A program made the position numbers and the translations under genes. 24,636 nucleotides of DNA from JOPF133 sp035505095. Lineage in GTDB: Bacteria > Acidobacteriota > Terriglobia > Bryobacterales > Bryobacteraceae. The notes beneath the pieces were generated by a model. It was given only the letters and a program-made list of their open reading frames with translations, had not been told where the DNA came from and searched no databases. Each line of letters opens with the position of its first letter. The stretch's first letter is position 1. The stretch spans positions 1 through 24,636 of the forward strand of contig DATJRE010000553.1 in assembly GCA_035505095.1 (NCBI GenBank). The letters run 5' to 3'. Of this stretch, positions 1 to 7,539 are shown piece by piece.

Positions 1-807
1 GTACCCGCGCCCCTGCGGCCGGCTCCGCGGATGTGGCCGGACCGGGGGCTGTTCGCTGCCTGGCTGGGCCATAGCAGCGTGCTCCTGAAGATCGACGGCA
101 CCCTCGTCCTCACCGATCCGGTGTTCAGCCGCCGCATCGGCATCAACCTGGGGCCGCTGACCCTGGGCCTGAAGCGCCTGGTGGCCCCCGCGCTCACCGT
201 GCGCGATTTGCCGCCCATCGATCTCGTGCTGCTCTCCCACGCCCACATGGACCACTTCGATTTGCCGAGCCTCCGCCGCCTGGCGCACCGCCGCACCACG
301 GTGGTGACGGCCACGCGCACCGCCGACTTACTGCGTGTCCGCCGCTACGGCGCGGTGCGCGAACTGGGCTGGGATGAGCGCGTGCGCGTGGGGCCGCTCG
401 AAATCCGCGCCTTTCGCGTGAACCACTGGGGCGCCCGCATGCGCAGCGACGTCTATCGCGGCTACAACGGCTACACCATCGAAGCCGGCCGCCACCGCGT
501 GCTGTTCGGCGGCGATACGGCCCTCACTGGCGCCTTTCGAGGGCTACGAAGCTCGCGGCCGTTCGACCTTGCCATCATGCCGGTGGGCGCCTACAATCCC
601 TGGATCCATTACCATTGCACCCCCGAGCAATCCTGGCAGATGGCCTCCGAAGCGGGCTTCGAACACTTCCTCCCGGTACACCATCAGACTTTCCCGCTGA
701 GCCGCGAGCCGTACTGGGAACCCATCGAGAGAGTCTACGGCGCGGCCGGCGCGCACCCTGAGCGGGTGGCCGCCGCCCAGATCGGCGCCGAGTTTCGGGC
801 CGGCTAG
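1..807 (+). CDS. MBL-fold metal-dependent hydrolase, 5' partial
   Basis: Metallo-beta-lactamase-fold hydrolase of the UlaG / NAPE-PLD-like group, probably cytoplasmic; the substrate cannot be told from sequence. Numbered from the ATG at base 31, the metal-binding motif is SHAHMDH (H70, H72, D74, H75). Further likely ligands are H132 (NHWGAR), D162 (FGGDTA) and H217/H218 (PVHHQTF). The opening WLGHSSVLLKIDG and LTDPVFSRR is typical of this group. The reading frame is open back to base 1, and relatives usually carry more residues before the WLGHS strand, so I treat the gene as entering from outside; the ATG at 31 is an alternative start. No co-directional partner follows: the next gene is a tRNA on the other strand. 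Confidence 0.85.
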   Translation, partial: VPAPLRPAPRMWPDRGLFAAWLGHSSVLLKIDGTLVLTDPVFSRRIGINLGPLTLGLKRLVAPALTVRDLPPIDLVLLSHAHMDHFDLPSLRRLAHRRTTVVTATRTADLLRVRRYGAVRELGWDERVRVGPLEIRAFRVNHWGARMRSDVYRGYNGYTIEAGRHRVLFGGDTALTGAFRGLRSSRPFDLAIMPVGAYNPWIHYHCTPEQSWQMASEAGFEHFLPVHHQTFPLSREPYWEPIERVYGAAGAHPERVAAAQIGAEFRAG

Positions 808-880
808 AAGCCAGCGAAGTCTTCGACCTCAAACCAACGAGGCAGTAGACGCGGCCTTCGTAGCGGCCTTGCCCTGGCCC

Positions 881-895
881 CCTGTGGCCCACAGG
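881..895. repeat. 15-bp palindrome downstream of the tRNA gene
   Basis: CCTGTGG and CCACAGG are perfect complements separated by one C. The palindrome lies about 44 bases beyond the encoded CCA end of the minus-strand tRNA and about 70 bases past the MBL stop. No T-run follows on either strand, so a terminator role is only possible. The rest of 808-938 shows nothing I recognise. Confidence 0.35.
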
Positions 896-938
896 CTGAA
901 CCAAGCCCCGATCTCCGTCGGCAGAAATGCGATTGGCA

Positions 939-1014
939 TGGTGGACGTGGGGGGATTCGAACCCCCGACCCCGGCGTTGCGAACGCCGTGCTCTCCCAAC
1001 TGAGCTACACGCCC
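939..1014 (-). tRNA. tRNA-Ala (anticodon CGC)
   Basis: The complement of these 76 bases folds as a complete tRNA. It has a 7-bp acceptor stem (GGGCGTG with CACGTCC, containing the G3:U70 pair that marks alanine tRNAs), a D-arm with GCTC/GAGC, an anticodon stem CGGCG/CGCCG with loop TTCGCAA, and a T-arm GGGGG-TTCGAAT-CCCCC. The anticodon is CGC, which reads the GCG alanine codon. The CCA end is encoded. The 5' end is only 30 bases from the start of the divergent methyltransferase gene, so the two promoters must overlap. Confidence 0.97.
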
Positions 1015-1031
1015 ACGGGCGCGTCGATAGC

Positions 1032-1037
1032 TACAAT
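1032..1037 (+). promoter_or_regulatory. Putative -10 box of the methyltransferase gene
   Basis: TACAAT lies 7 bases before the ATG at 1045, so transcription would start at or next to the start codon and leave no room for a ribosome binding site. No clear -35 is visible. On the opposite strand the overlapping TATATT (1040-1035) could be the -10 box for the divergent tRNA gene. Confidence 0.45.
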
Positions 1038-1044
1038 ATAGCAG

Positions 1045-1767
1045 ATGACGGGGAACCGGATCGCCACACAGTTGCGCCGCATGCGGCGCGATTGGGACCG
1101 CCGGGCGCGCGAGAACGCCCGCTTCTATGTTGCCACTTACCAGGATCAATGGTCCGATGCCGAGTTCTTCCGTTCGGGCCAAGAGACCTTCCGCGAACAG
1201 ATTCTCACCGACCTCCAAAACATCTGCCAGGGCCAGGACCCGCGCGCCATGCAGGTTCTCGAAATCGGCTGCGGCGCCGGACGCGTTACCCGCGCCCTCG
1301 GCGGCCACTTCGGGCACGTCTACGCCGTCGATATCAGCCCCGAGATGGTCCGCCAGGCCCGCCGCGGGCTGGCCGATTTTCCCAACGTGCGGGTCTTTCG
1401 GAATAACGGCCGCGACCTTTCGGTCATCCGCGGCAGTTGGTGGAATCGCTGGGGCATTGGAAGGAAATTGCAAGTGGATTTCGCATTTTCCTGCATCGTA
1501 TTTCAACATATTCCCAACCGCGAAATCATCGAAAGTTATGTTCGTGAAGTGAACCGCCTTCTCCGCCCCGGAGGTCTGTTTAAATTCCAGGTGCAAGGCA
1601 GCCCCCGCGTCCAGGCCGATGCCGACGATACCTGGGTGGGCGTTTCGTTCTCCGAACCCGAAGCCCGCGAAATGGCCTCCCGCTGCGGATTCGAGATGCG
1701 CTACCACGACGGCGCCGGAAGCCAATATTACTGGCTCTGGTTTTTTAAGGAGCGGGAGATCGGCTGA
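1045..1767 (+). CDS. Class I SAM-dependent methyltransferase
   Basis: Predicted cytosolic methyltransferase of 240 residues with a Rossmann fold. Motif I is VLEIGCGAG (residues 71-79), followed by the acidic residue of motif II in VYAVDIS (D96), which should bind the ribose of SAM. The later segments FAFSCIVFQHIP and NRLLRPGGLFKFQVQG fit the post-motif region of methyltransferase domain 11/25 proteins. The first 65 residues are basic and helical and may help recognise the substrate. The substrate is unknown. The ATG at 1045 is chosen because a -10-like TACAAT ends 7 bases before it. It is convergent with the small gene at 1827-2105. Confidence 0.9.
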   Translation: MTGNRIATQLRRMRRDWDRRARENARFYVATYQDQWSDAEFFRSGQETFREQILTDLQNICQGQDPRAMQVLEIGCGAGRVTRALGGHFGHVYAVDISPEMVRQARRGLADFPNVRVFRNNGRDLSVIRGSWWNRWGIGRKLQVDFAFSCIVFQHIPNREIIESYVREVNRLLRPGGLFKFQVQGSPRVQADADDTWVGVSFSEPEAREMASRCGFEMRYHDGAGSQYYWLWFFKEREIG

Positions 1768-1826
1768 CTCGCCAAGCGGCTCCGCGGCCGCCATTCCGGC
1801 GCCCTCCCGCCCGGAAAACTCTGGGA

Positions 1827-2105
1827 TCAGGACGTTTTTCCCTTCTCCGGATCGCCCGCGCGGCCCGCGCCCGCCTTGCTTTCGGACGTTTTCTTTCTCC
1901 GGCTCTCCCAGTATTTTTTCATACGCTCGGACACTTCCTGCCTTTCCTTCGATCCCATCGATTTCCGGCCCCGGCGCTTCCCGCTTTCGGCCGCCGGCGG
2001 CGAGGCTGCCTCCGCCGCTCTTTGCAACTCTTCCAATGAGGCGATTACGCGTTCGAGTTTTTCTTTCTCCGCGTACAAGTCTTGTATGGCTTTGTATAGG
2101 TCCAT
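1827..2105 (-). CDS. Small basic coiled-coil protein, hypothetical
   Basis: A 92-residue protein I do not recognise by name. Residues 1-35 form an amphipathic, charged helix (YAEKEKLERVIASLEELQRA) likely to coil with itself. A short Ala/Pro linker follows, then a strongly basic segment starting GKRRGRKSMGSKERQ and including MKKYWESRRKK. The GRK...S...R..VSERMKKYW pattern resembles short basic motifs seen in small nucleic-acid-binding proteins, so DNA or RNA binding is a reasonable inference but is not shown. It lies 92 bases downstream of tatC on the same strand. A perfect inverted repeat sits 21 bases before its start codon. No strong ribosome binding site is visible. Confidence 0.7.
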   Translation of the reverse strand: MDLYKAIQDLYAEKEKLERVIASLEELQRAAEAASPPAAESGKRRGRKSMGSKERQEVSERMKKYWESRRKKTSESKAGAGRAGDPEKGKTS

Positions 2106-2125
2106 CGCGTCTCAAACCGCAACAG

Positions 2126-2148
2126 TGACCGCAATGCAAACGCGGTCA
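2126..2148. repeat. Inverted repeat TGACCGC-N9-GCGGTCA
   Basis: Two perfect 7-bp complementary arms with a 9-base spacer lie between the tatC stop and the start of the small basic protein gene. Size and symmetry fit an operator for a dimeric regulator, or a short hairpin in the tatC-distal transcript. No T-run follows, so an intrinsic terminator is unlikely. Confidence 0.5.
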
Positions 2149-2197
2149 AAAATGATGGTACATCGGAAAGAAGACGCACTTCTACGCGAAATCGGGA

Positions 2198-3235
2198 TTA
2201 CCGGATCATAAATGGCCAGTGAAGTACCAATTTATATCCGAGTGTAGTAATAGCCAGGAATATCGCTCCGGCTATGAGCAATAGTACAACAGTTGCAACG
2301 GTTAGCGCCTTACGCCACGGGAATCGCCGGTTTTCACGATGCAACACGAGCAGATAGCTGGCGAAAATTCCCAAGTAAAATAACAGGCACATGGGCGTCG
2401 CAAACAGCATCAGATTGAAAACATCGGGCGTTGGTGTGACTACCGCGGCAATGATGAAGATCGCCAGAATTGCGTAGCGGCTGTGGGCGAGCAGGAACGA
2501 CGGGGTGACAATTCTTAGTAGTGCGAGGAAGAAAATCAGCACCGGCATTTCGAAAACCAAGCCCACACCGAGCACCACGTTCACGAATAAATCGAAATAT
2601 TCCGTGATCGAGACCATCGGCTTGACGTAATTTCCCCGCCCGATGCTCAGCAGAAAAGTCAGTCCGTACCGGAACACCACGAAATACGCAAATACGCCGC
2701 CTATAATAAACAGCCCCGCCGAACACAAAATAAATGGCGCGGCCCAGCGCTTCTCCCGCCGGTATAGCCCCGGCGAAATGAACGCCCAGATCTGGTACAT
2801 GATCCACGGCGACGCCAGAAAAATCGAGCACACAATCGGCAGCTTCACCCAGATAATCTGGAACGCCTCCATGGGCGAGATCTGCACTAATTCGGGATCG
2901 TAATGCAGTGTGCTTAGGGCCGTCACTGCCGGTTGGCAGACAAACGCCCAAAGTTGGTTGGAGAAGGCCAGGCTGCCGACAAACGCTACCGCCACCCCGA
3001 TCACCGAGCGGATGATGCGCGCGCGCAACTCCTCCAGGTGCTCGAGGAACGACATGCGCAGCATGCCCTCTTCTTCCTCATCGCTGTCGCCGTCGGCAGA
3101 AGGAGGACGCGGCGGACCCGGAGGCCCGCCGCGTCCAAATAGCCGGCGCTTCGGACCTGCTGGCGCTAGCGCCGTCGAGCGCACACTCCCCTGTGGGGGA
3201 ACGCCCGCCCCCATGGTGTCGTCACTGGATGCCAT
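2198..3235 (-). CDS. tatC: Sec-independent protein translocase TatC
   Basis: Core membrane subunit of the twin-arginine translocase, which recognises the signal peptides of folded exported proteins. The family start FLEHLEELRARIIRS is at residues 63-77, and about six membrane helices follow, with the conserved region FISPGLYRREKRW in the middle. At 345 residues it is longer than the usual 250-290 because of a 57-residue Pro/Gly/Arg-rich leader ending in an acidic run (SDEEEEG). A second ATG at 3064, preceded by a GAGGAAGAAGAGG stretch that could act as a ribosome binding site, would give a standard 288-residue protein. I keep the upstream ATG because it is 8 bases from the tatA stop. Forms an operon with tatA. 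Confidence 0.95.
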   Translation of the reverse strand: MASSDDTMGAGVPPQGSVRSTALAPAGPKRRLFGRGGPPGPPRPPSADGDSDEEEEGMLRMSFLEHLEELRARIIRSVIGVAVAFVGSLAFSNQLWAFVCQPAVTALSTLHYDPELVQISPMEAFQIIWVKLPIVCSIFLASPWIMYQIWAFISPGLYRREKRWAAPFILCSAGLFIIGGVFAYFVVFRYGLTFLLSIGRGNYVKPMVSITEYFDLFVNVVLGVGLVFEMPVLIFFLALLRIVTPSFLLAHSRYAILAIFIIAAVVTPTPDVFNLMLFATPMCLLFYLGIFASYLLVLHRENRRFPWRKALTVATVVLLLIAGAIFLAITTLGYKLVLHWPFMIR

Positions 3236-3243
3236 GTTTCAGC

Positions 3244-3792
3244 TTATGTGTTGTGTTCAGCCGTCGTGGAAGCGGATTCGTGGTCCCCCGGCATGGCGGT
3301 GTGTTCCGCGGTCTCGATGGCGCCCCCGTGGGCCCCCTCGGCGGAATTTCCGTTGGCCTGGTGCACGATTGCCGTCTCCGAGCCATGGGCTACGGTGCCT
3401 TCCGGCAAAGCGGCGGGTGATTCAGCGCCCTGAGGTGCGGATGCGCTTTCAATGGATGGGTTGGTGGCAGTCGAATCGGCCGATTCCGTCCCGTATGATC
3501 CTTCATAACCGGACTCATACGACGAGTAATCGTAATTGTAAGTGTCGTACTGATACTGATTCGCGACTTGTTTTAGCGACTCGGTCTCCTGCTCCAGGCT
3601 TTTCATTTCTCGGTCGAACGTGGCTTTCAGCTCGTTCGACGCACGGCGGAACTCGGTCATCGCCTTTCCCAGCGTTCGCCCCAGTTCGGGCAGTTTCTTC
3701 GGCCCGAACAGTAACAGCGCCAGGAGGAAAATGAACACGGTTTCCTGCCAGCCTAACGTGGGGATGATTTGCGCTACTAGTGCGCTACCCAT
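3244..3792 (-). CDS. tatA: TatA/TatB-family translocase subunit with long disordered tail
   Basis: Small membrane component of the Tat pathway. An N-terminal membrane helix (residues about 16-30) runs into the family motif FGPKKLPELG (29-38) and an amphipathic, then coiled helix up to residue 78. Residues 80-100 are tyrosine-rich (8 Tyr in 21), and the rest to residue 182 is a Ser/Ala/Glu/His-rich low-complexity tail, unusual for a family often near 60-170 residues. The ATG at 3792 is chosen over a GTG at 3825 because GGAAGGAG lies 7 bases before it, and a TATGAT -10 box would start transcription at or just after the GTG. A TatA or TatB role cannot be separated here; no second copy is in the window. 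Confidence 0.93.
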   Translation of the reverse strand: MGSALVAQIIPTLGWQETVFIFLLALLLFGPKKLPELGRTLGKAMTEFRRASNELKATFDREMKSLEQETESLKQVANQYQYDTYNYDYSSYESGYEGSYGTESADSTATNPSIESASAPQGAESPAALPEGTVAHGSETAIVHQANGNSAEGAHGGAIETAEHTAMPGDHESASTTAEHNT

Positions 3793-3828
3793 CGTTTCAA
3801 CTCCTTCCGGGGGGTCTGTTTCCACCTA

Positions 3829-3834
3829 ATCATA
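3829..3834 (-). promoter_or_regulatory. Putative -10 box of the tatA-tatC operon
   Basis: On the minus strand TATGAT lies 36 bases before the chosen tatA ATG and gives a leader of about 30 bases that carries the GGAAGGAG ribosome binding site. No convincing -35 hexamer is visible at 16-18 bases. Confidence 0.4.
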
Positions 3835-4019
3835 GCATGTGCGCCGTAGCCCAATTTTCGACCCGGCCGCCCCGCGCCGGTTCCGAGCTTGAGGAAATCC
3901 GCCGCCACGAGATCGAATCCACCGGCACCCGCGAAGCCATCCGGCAGATCTCCGGCTTGCCCGCATCCTGCCCCCGCGCTTTCCCCGCGTCCACCGCCCC
4001 GCATCCCCCGTCCCTTGCC

Positions 4020-4028
4020 TGATATCAT
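4020..4028 (+). promoter_or_regulatory. Putative extended -10 (TGaTATCAT) of the M14 peptidase gene
   Basis: TG-A-TATCAT ends 7 bases before the ATG at 4036. The TG dinucleotide one base before the hexamer is the extended -10 form. Transcription would start at or beside the start codon, so the mRNA is probably leaderless; no ribosome binding site is present. Confidence 0.45.
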
Positions 4029-4035
4029 GTAACCC

Positions 4036-7000
4036 ATGCGAAAAATCGGAGTCTGCCTGGTGGTTTTCTGCGCCCTTCCGGCCCTCGCCCAGAAGCCCGC
4101 GAAGAAAGCCAAATCCCCTACGCCCGCGCCCGCCGCGGCGGCGCCCCAGAGAATCGACCAAGCCTACACCGCCAAAATCAAGGAATACACCACCGAGCCT
4201 TTCTTTCTCACCGAACTGGTGGACCACCTGCCGGCCTCCGATACCGTCCCCTCGCCCGACAAGATCCTGGGCCACATCATCGGCGCTCCCAACAAGCTCA
4301 CCTACGTCAAAGACATCAACGCCTACATGCGCGACCTCGAGAAGGCCTCCAAACGCGTGAAGGTGTTCTCCATCGGCAAATCCGAAGAGGGCCGCGAGAT
4401 GATCCTGGTGGCCATCTCGGACGAGGAGCATATCGCCAACCTCGACCACTACCGCGACATCACCGCCCGCCTCGCCGACCCCCGCCGCACCCCGCAGGCC
4501 GAAGCCGATAAGCTCATCGCCGAAGGCCTCCCCATGTACTGGGCTTCGGGCAGCATTCACTCGCCCGAAACCGGCTCGCCCGAAATGCTCATGGAGCTGG
4601 CCTACCGCCTTGCCGTTGAAGAGTCGCCGGTCATTCAGAACATCCGCAAAAACTCCATTGCGCTCATCACCCCGGTAGTCGAAACCGATGGCCGCGACCT
4701 CGAAGTGGACGTCTACAACTACCGCAAAGAGAACCCCGGCAAGCCCGCCCCGCCGCTGGTCTACTGGGGCAAGTACGTGGCCCACGATAACAACCGCGAC
4801 GGCATCGGCATGGCTCTCGCCCTCAGCCGCAATATGATGGGCGCATTCCTCGGGTTCCACCCCACCGTGCTCCACGACCTCCACGAATCCGTGCCCTTCC
4901 TCTACGTGTCTACCGGCATGGGTCCCTACAACGCCTGGCTCGATCCCCTCACCATCGACGAGTGGCAGAAGATGGCTTACGTGGATGTTGAAGGCCTCAC
5001 CCGGCGCGGCGTTCCCGGCGTCTGGACCCACGGCTACTACGATGGCTGGGCGCCCAATTACATGTTCTACGTGGCCAACGGACACAACTCCATCGGCCGC
5101 TTCTACGAGACCTTCGGTGCGGGCGGCGCCGATACCGGCGAGCGCACCGTCCCCGCCACTTCCACCAGCCGCACCTGGTACCGCCCCAACCCGCCGCTGC
5201 CGCGCGTCAACTGGTCCCTGCGCAATAACATCAACCTGCAGGAAAGCGGCATGCTCATCGCCATGAACGGGGTGGCCACCAACCGCACCGAGTACCTCTC
5301 GAACTTCTACCTGAAGAGCGTGCGCAGCGTCAAAAAGGCGGCCAACGAAGGCCCCGCGGCCTGGGTGATCCCCGGCGACGACCCGCGGCCCGGCAACGCC
5401 GCAGACCTGGTCAACCTCCTGCGCATGCAGGCCGTCGAAGTGGACCGCCTGAACGCCGCCACCGAAGTCCCGGTCAACGACACCAAGAAGGAAAAATTTC
5501 CCGCCGGCAGCTACGTGGTCCGCATGGACCAACCCTACAGCCGCATGGCCGACATGCTCCTCGATGTGCAGTACTACAACATTACGGACCCTGCCCCGTA
5601 CGATGATACCGGCTGGACTATGGGACCTACCCACAACGTAGCTACAGTACGGGTCACCAAGCCCGATATCCTCAGCGCCCCCATGACCCTCCTCACCGGC
5701 CCGGCCAAACCGGGCGGCGGCGTATCGGGCCCCTCTTCCGCCCCGGCCTACCTGATCGCCCACGATGCCGATAACATCCTGGCCACGCTCCGTTTCAAGC
5801 TGAAGGACATTAAAATGTTTGCCGCCGAAGCGCCCTTCAAGTCCGAAGGCCGCGACTACAATCCCGGCTCGTTCATCATCAAAGCCGATGGCAACCCCGG
5901 CGGCCTGCGCGCCCGCCTGGAATCGGAAGCCGCAGCGCTGGGCGTCACGGTCACCGCCGCCGCCTCCGTCCCGCAGGTCGCCATGCACGAGCTGGCCGTG
6001 CCCCGCATCGCCATCGTTCACACCTGGACCAACACCCAGAACGACGGTTGGATCCGCGTGGCCTTCGACCGCACCGAAATCCCCTACGATTACATCTCCG
6101 ACCAGAAACTCAAAGACATCTCCGACCTGCGCTCCAGGTACGACGTGATCCTCTTCAGCCCCGTCGGCGGCACCGCCCAACGCATCGTCAATGGCAGCGC
6201 CGGCCGCGGCGGCGTTCCCATCCCCTTCAAGAAATCCGCCCTCACCCCCAACATCGGCGACGCCCCCGACCAGACTGACGACACCCGCGGCGGCATGGAG
6301 TTGCAGGGCCTCTTCAACGTCGCCAAATTCATTGAGAATGGCGGCCTGTTCATCACCATCACCGGCAACGCCTCCATCCCCATCGATTACGGCCTGGTCG
6401 AAGGCGTCAACATTCAGCAGGCCCCCGATTTGCAGGCTCGCGGCAGCATCCTCGAATCGGTCATTGCCGATAAGCTCAGCCCCATCGCCTACGGCTACGG
6501 CGATCGCCTGGCGGTCTATTTCAACCAGGGACCCGTCTTCTCCGTGGCTGCCGGCGGCTTCGGTGGCCGTGGCGGCCGCGGTGGCGGAGGTGGCGGACGG
6601 GGCGGTCGTGGCGGACGGGGCGGCGCCGCTGCCGATAACGAGGGCCGCGCCCGGCCCACCGGCCGCGGAGGCCCCACCGATCAGGACACCCCGCAGGGCC
6701 GTCCGCTGGAGATGGCCTCTCCCCCGCGCGGCCAAGCCACCGCGGGTGAAGATTCACAGGTCGCCGAAATGGGCGGCGGCGGTGGGGGATTTGGCCGCGG
6801 CGGCGCCGCCGTGCCTCCCGAAATGCGCCCCCGCATCGTCGTCCGTTTCGCCCCCGAAAACGAGCTGTTCGTCTCCGGCATGCTGGCGGGCGGCCGCGAG
6901 CTGGCCGGCACCCCCACGGTGGTCGATGTCCCGCGCGGCAAGGGCCACGTACTGATGTTCGCCAACAATCCCATGTGGCGCAGCGAAACTCAGGGCAGCT

Positions 7001-7110
7001 ATTTCCTGATCTTTAACGCCGCCCTCAACTACGACCACCTGGGCGCCGGCATTCAGGCAGCGCCCGCGGGCGGACGCCGTGGACGTTTGTCGAGCGGCGG
7101 CGGAAGGTAG
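4036..7110 (+). CDS. Exported M14-family zinc peptidase with glycine-rich tract
   Basis: Large (1024 residues) predicted secreted zinc carboxypeptidase-like enzyme. A signal peptide spans residues 1-19 (hydrophobic core, ALPALAQ cleavage site), followed by a Lys/Ala/Pro linker. The M14 zinc motif HxxE is H175/E178 in GSIHSPETGSPE, a conserved HDNNRDG segment follows, and the third ligand is H280 or H283 in VLHDLHES. The second half contains an alpha/beta region (from about residue 655, IAIVHTWTN, to FIENGGLFITITG) resembling the class-I amidotransferase-like domain attached to some large M14 proteins; that is an inference. Between about 840 and 927 there are two Gly/Arg runs (GGRGGRGGGGGGRGGRGGRG; GGGGGGFGRGG). 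It stands alone, divergent from tatA and convergent with the UDG gene. Confidence 0.92.
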   Translation: MRKIGVCLVVFCALPALAQKPAKKAKSPTPAPAAAAPQRIDQAYTAKIKEYTTEPFFLTELVDHLPASDTVPSPDKILGHIIGAPNKLTYVKDINAYMRDLEKASKRVKVFSIGKSEEGREMILVAISDEEHIANLDHYRDITARLADPRRTPQAEADKLIAEGLPMYWASGSIHSPETGSPEMLMELAYRLAVEESPVIQNIRKNSIALITPVVETDGRDLEVDVYNYRKENPGKPAPPLVYWGKYVAHDNNRDGIGMALALSRNMMGAFLGFHPTVLHDLHESVPFLYVSTGMGPYNAWLDPLTIDEWQKMAYVDVEGLTRRGVPGVWTHGYYDGWAPNYMFYVANGHNSIGRFYETFGAGGADTGERTVPATSTSRTWYRPNPPLPRVNWSLRNNINLQESGMLIAMNGVATNRTEYLSNFYLKSVRSVKKAANEGPAAWVIPGDDPRPGNAADLVNLLRMQAVEVDRLNAATEVPVNDTKKEKFPAGSYVVRMDQPYSRMADMLLDVQYYNITDPAPYDDTGWTMGPTHNVATVRVTKPDILSAPMTLLTGPAKPGGGVSGPSSAPAYLIAHDADNILATLRFKLKDIKMFAAEAPFKSEGRDYNPGSFIIKADGNPGGLRARLESEAAALGVTVTAAASVPQVAMHELAVPRIAIVHTWTNTQNDGWIRVAFDRTEIPYDYISDQKLKDISDLRSRYDVILFSPVGGTAQRIVNGSAGRGGVPIPFKKSALTPNIGDAPDQTDDTRGGMELQGLFNVAKFIENGGLFITITGNASIPIDYGLVEGVNIQQAPDLQARGSILESVIADKLSPIAYGYGDRLAVYFNQGPVFSVAAGGFGGRGGRGGGGGGRGGRGGRGGAAADNEGRARPTGRGGPTDQDTPQGRPLEMASPPRGQATAGEDSQVAEMGGGGGGFGRGGAAVPPEMRPRIVVRFAPENELFVSGMLAGGRELAGTPTVVDVPRGKGHVLMFANNPMWRSETQGSYFLIFNAALNYDHLGAGIQAAPAGGRRGRLSSGGGR

Positions 7111-7539
7111 CTCCGCCGCTCATTCGATGCGGAGCGCCCCGCCCTCGGCCCGCGGTCTCCTTGCCGATCGGCGCCCGGTCAAGGGAGGAGAATTCCGCCG
7201 GGCTGGGGCGCATCCATCGCGAACTCGCCGGCACGGTAAACCCGCCGCCCGTTGCATTCCGGATAGCTCCGCGACCCGCGCACCGGTCTATGGTGTGATG
7301 TCTTCACCCGCTCGGTTTGGACGTTTCCCAGATCACCACCGGCCCCCGCCCGGATCAGATCGGTCTCGGCCACGACATGCGCTGCCTCAGCGTCATGCAA
7401 CATTGTGAGATCCCCACCCGGCTGCCGGCGCCAGCACCATCTTTCCCGATGTTGCCGGCTTGGGACGCTGCCTGCGCTGGCATTCGCACCATGCTGCTAT
7501 GGAGCCAATTCACCCATCGGCGCGTGCCAGCAGCATGGC
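7111..7539. other. 429-bp convergent intergenic region without a recognised gene
   Basis: Lies between the convergent M14 and UDG genes. Open frames exist on both strands, including a 74-codon minus frame at 7179-7403, but none has a ribosome binding site or a protein I recognise. Right after the M14 stop there is an 8-bp hairpin (7097-7104 with 7112-7119, GCGGCGGA/TCCGCCGC) without a T-run. A 10-bp inverted repeat closes the other end, next to the UDG stop. A decayed gene cannot be excluded. Confidence 0.5.
7489..7538 (-). terminator. Terminator-like hairpin after the UDG gene
   Basis: CCATGCTGCT (7489-7498) and AGCAGCATGG (7529-7538) are perfect 10-bp complements around a 30-base loop, beginning one base past the UDG stop codon on the minus strand. 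The position at the end of a long operon suggests 3'-end formation or protection, but there is no T-run, so it is not a classic intrinsic terminator. Confidence 0.4.

Noticed and set aside
829..2139. 436-codon minus-strand frame across the tRNA and methyltransferase
   Set aside because: It runs through a clear tRNA and opposite a well-supported methyltransferase, and overlaps the small basic gene in another frame.
3837..4022. Possible small plus-strand gene with the segment ELEEIRRHEIESTGT
   Set aside because: No ribosome binding site, and it lies over the divergent tatA and M14 promoters. The helical segment is mildly suggestive but not enough.
3826..6735. 969-codon open frame antisense to the M14 peptidase
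   Set aside because: It mirrors a high-GC gene with a signal peptide and zinc motifs; the translation is Gly/Val/Asp-rich without domains, as expected from the opposite strand.
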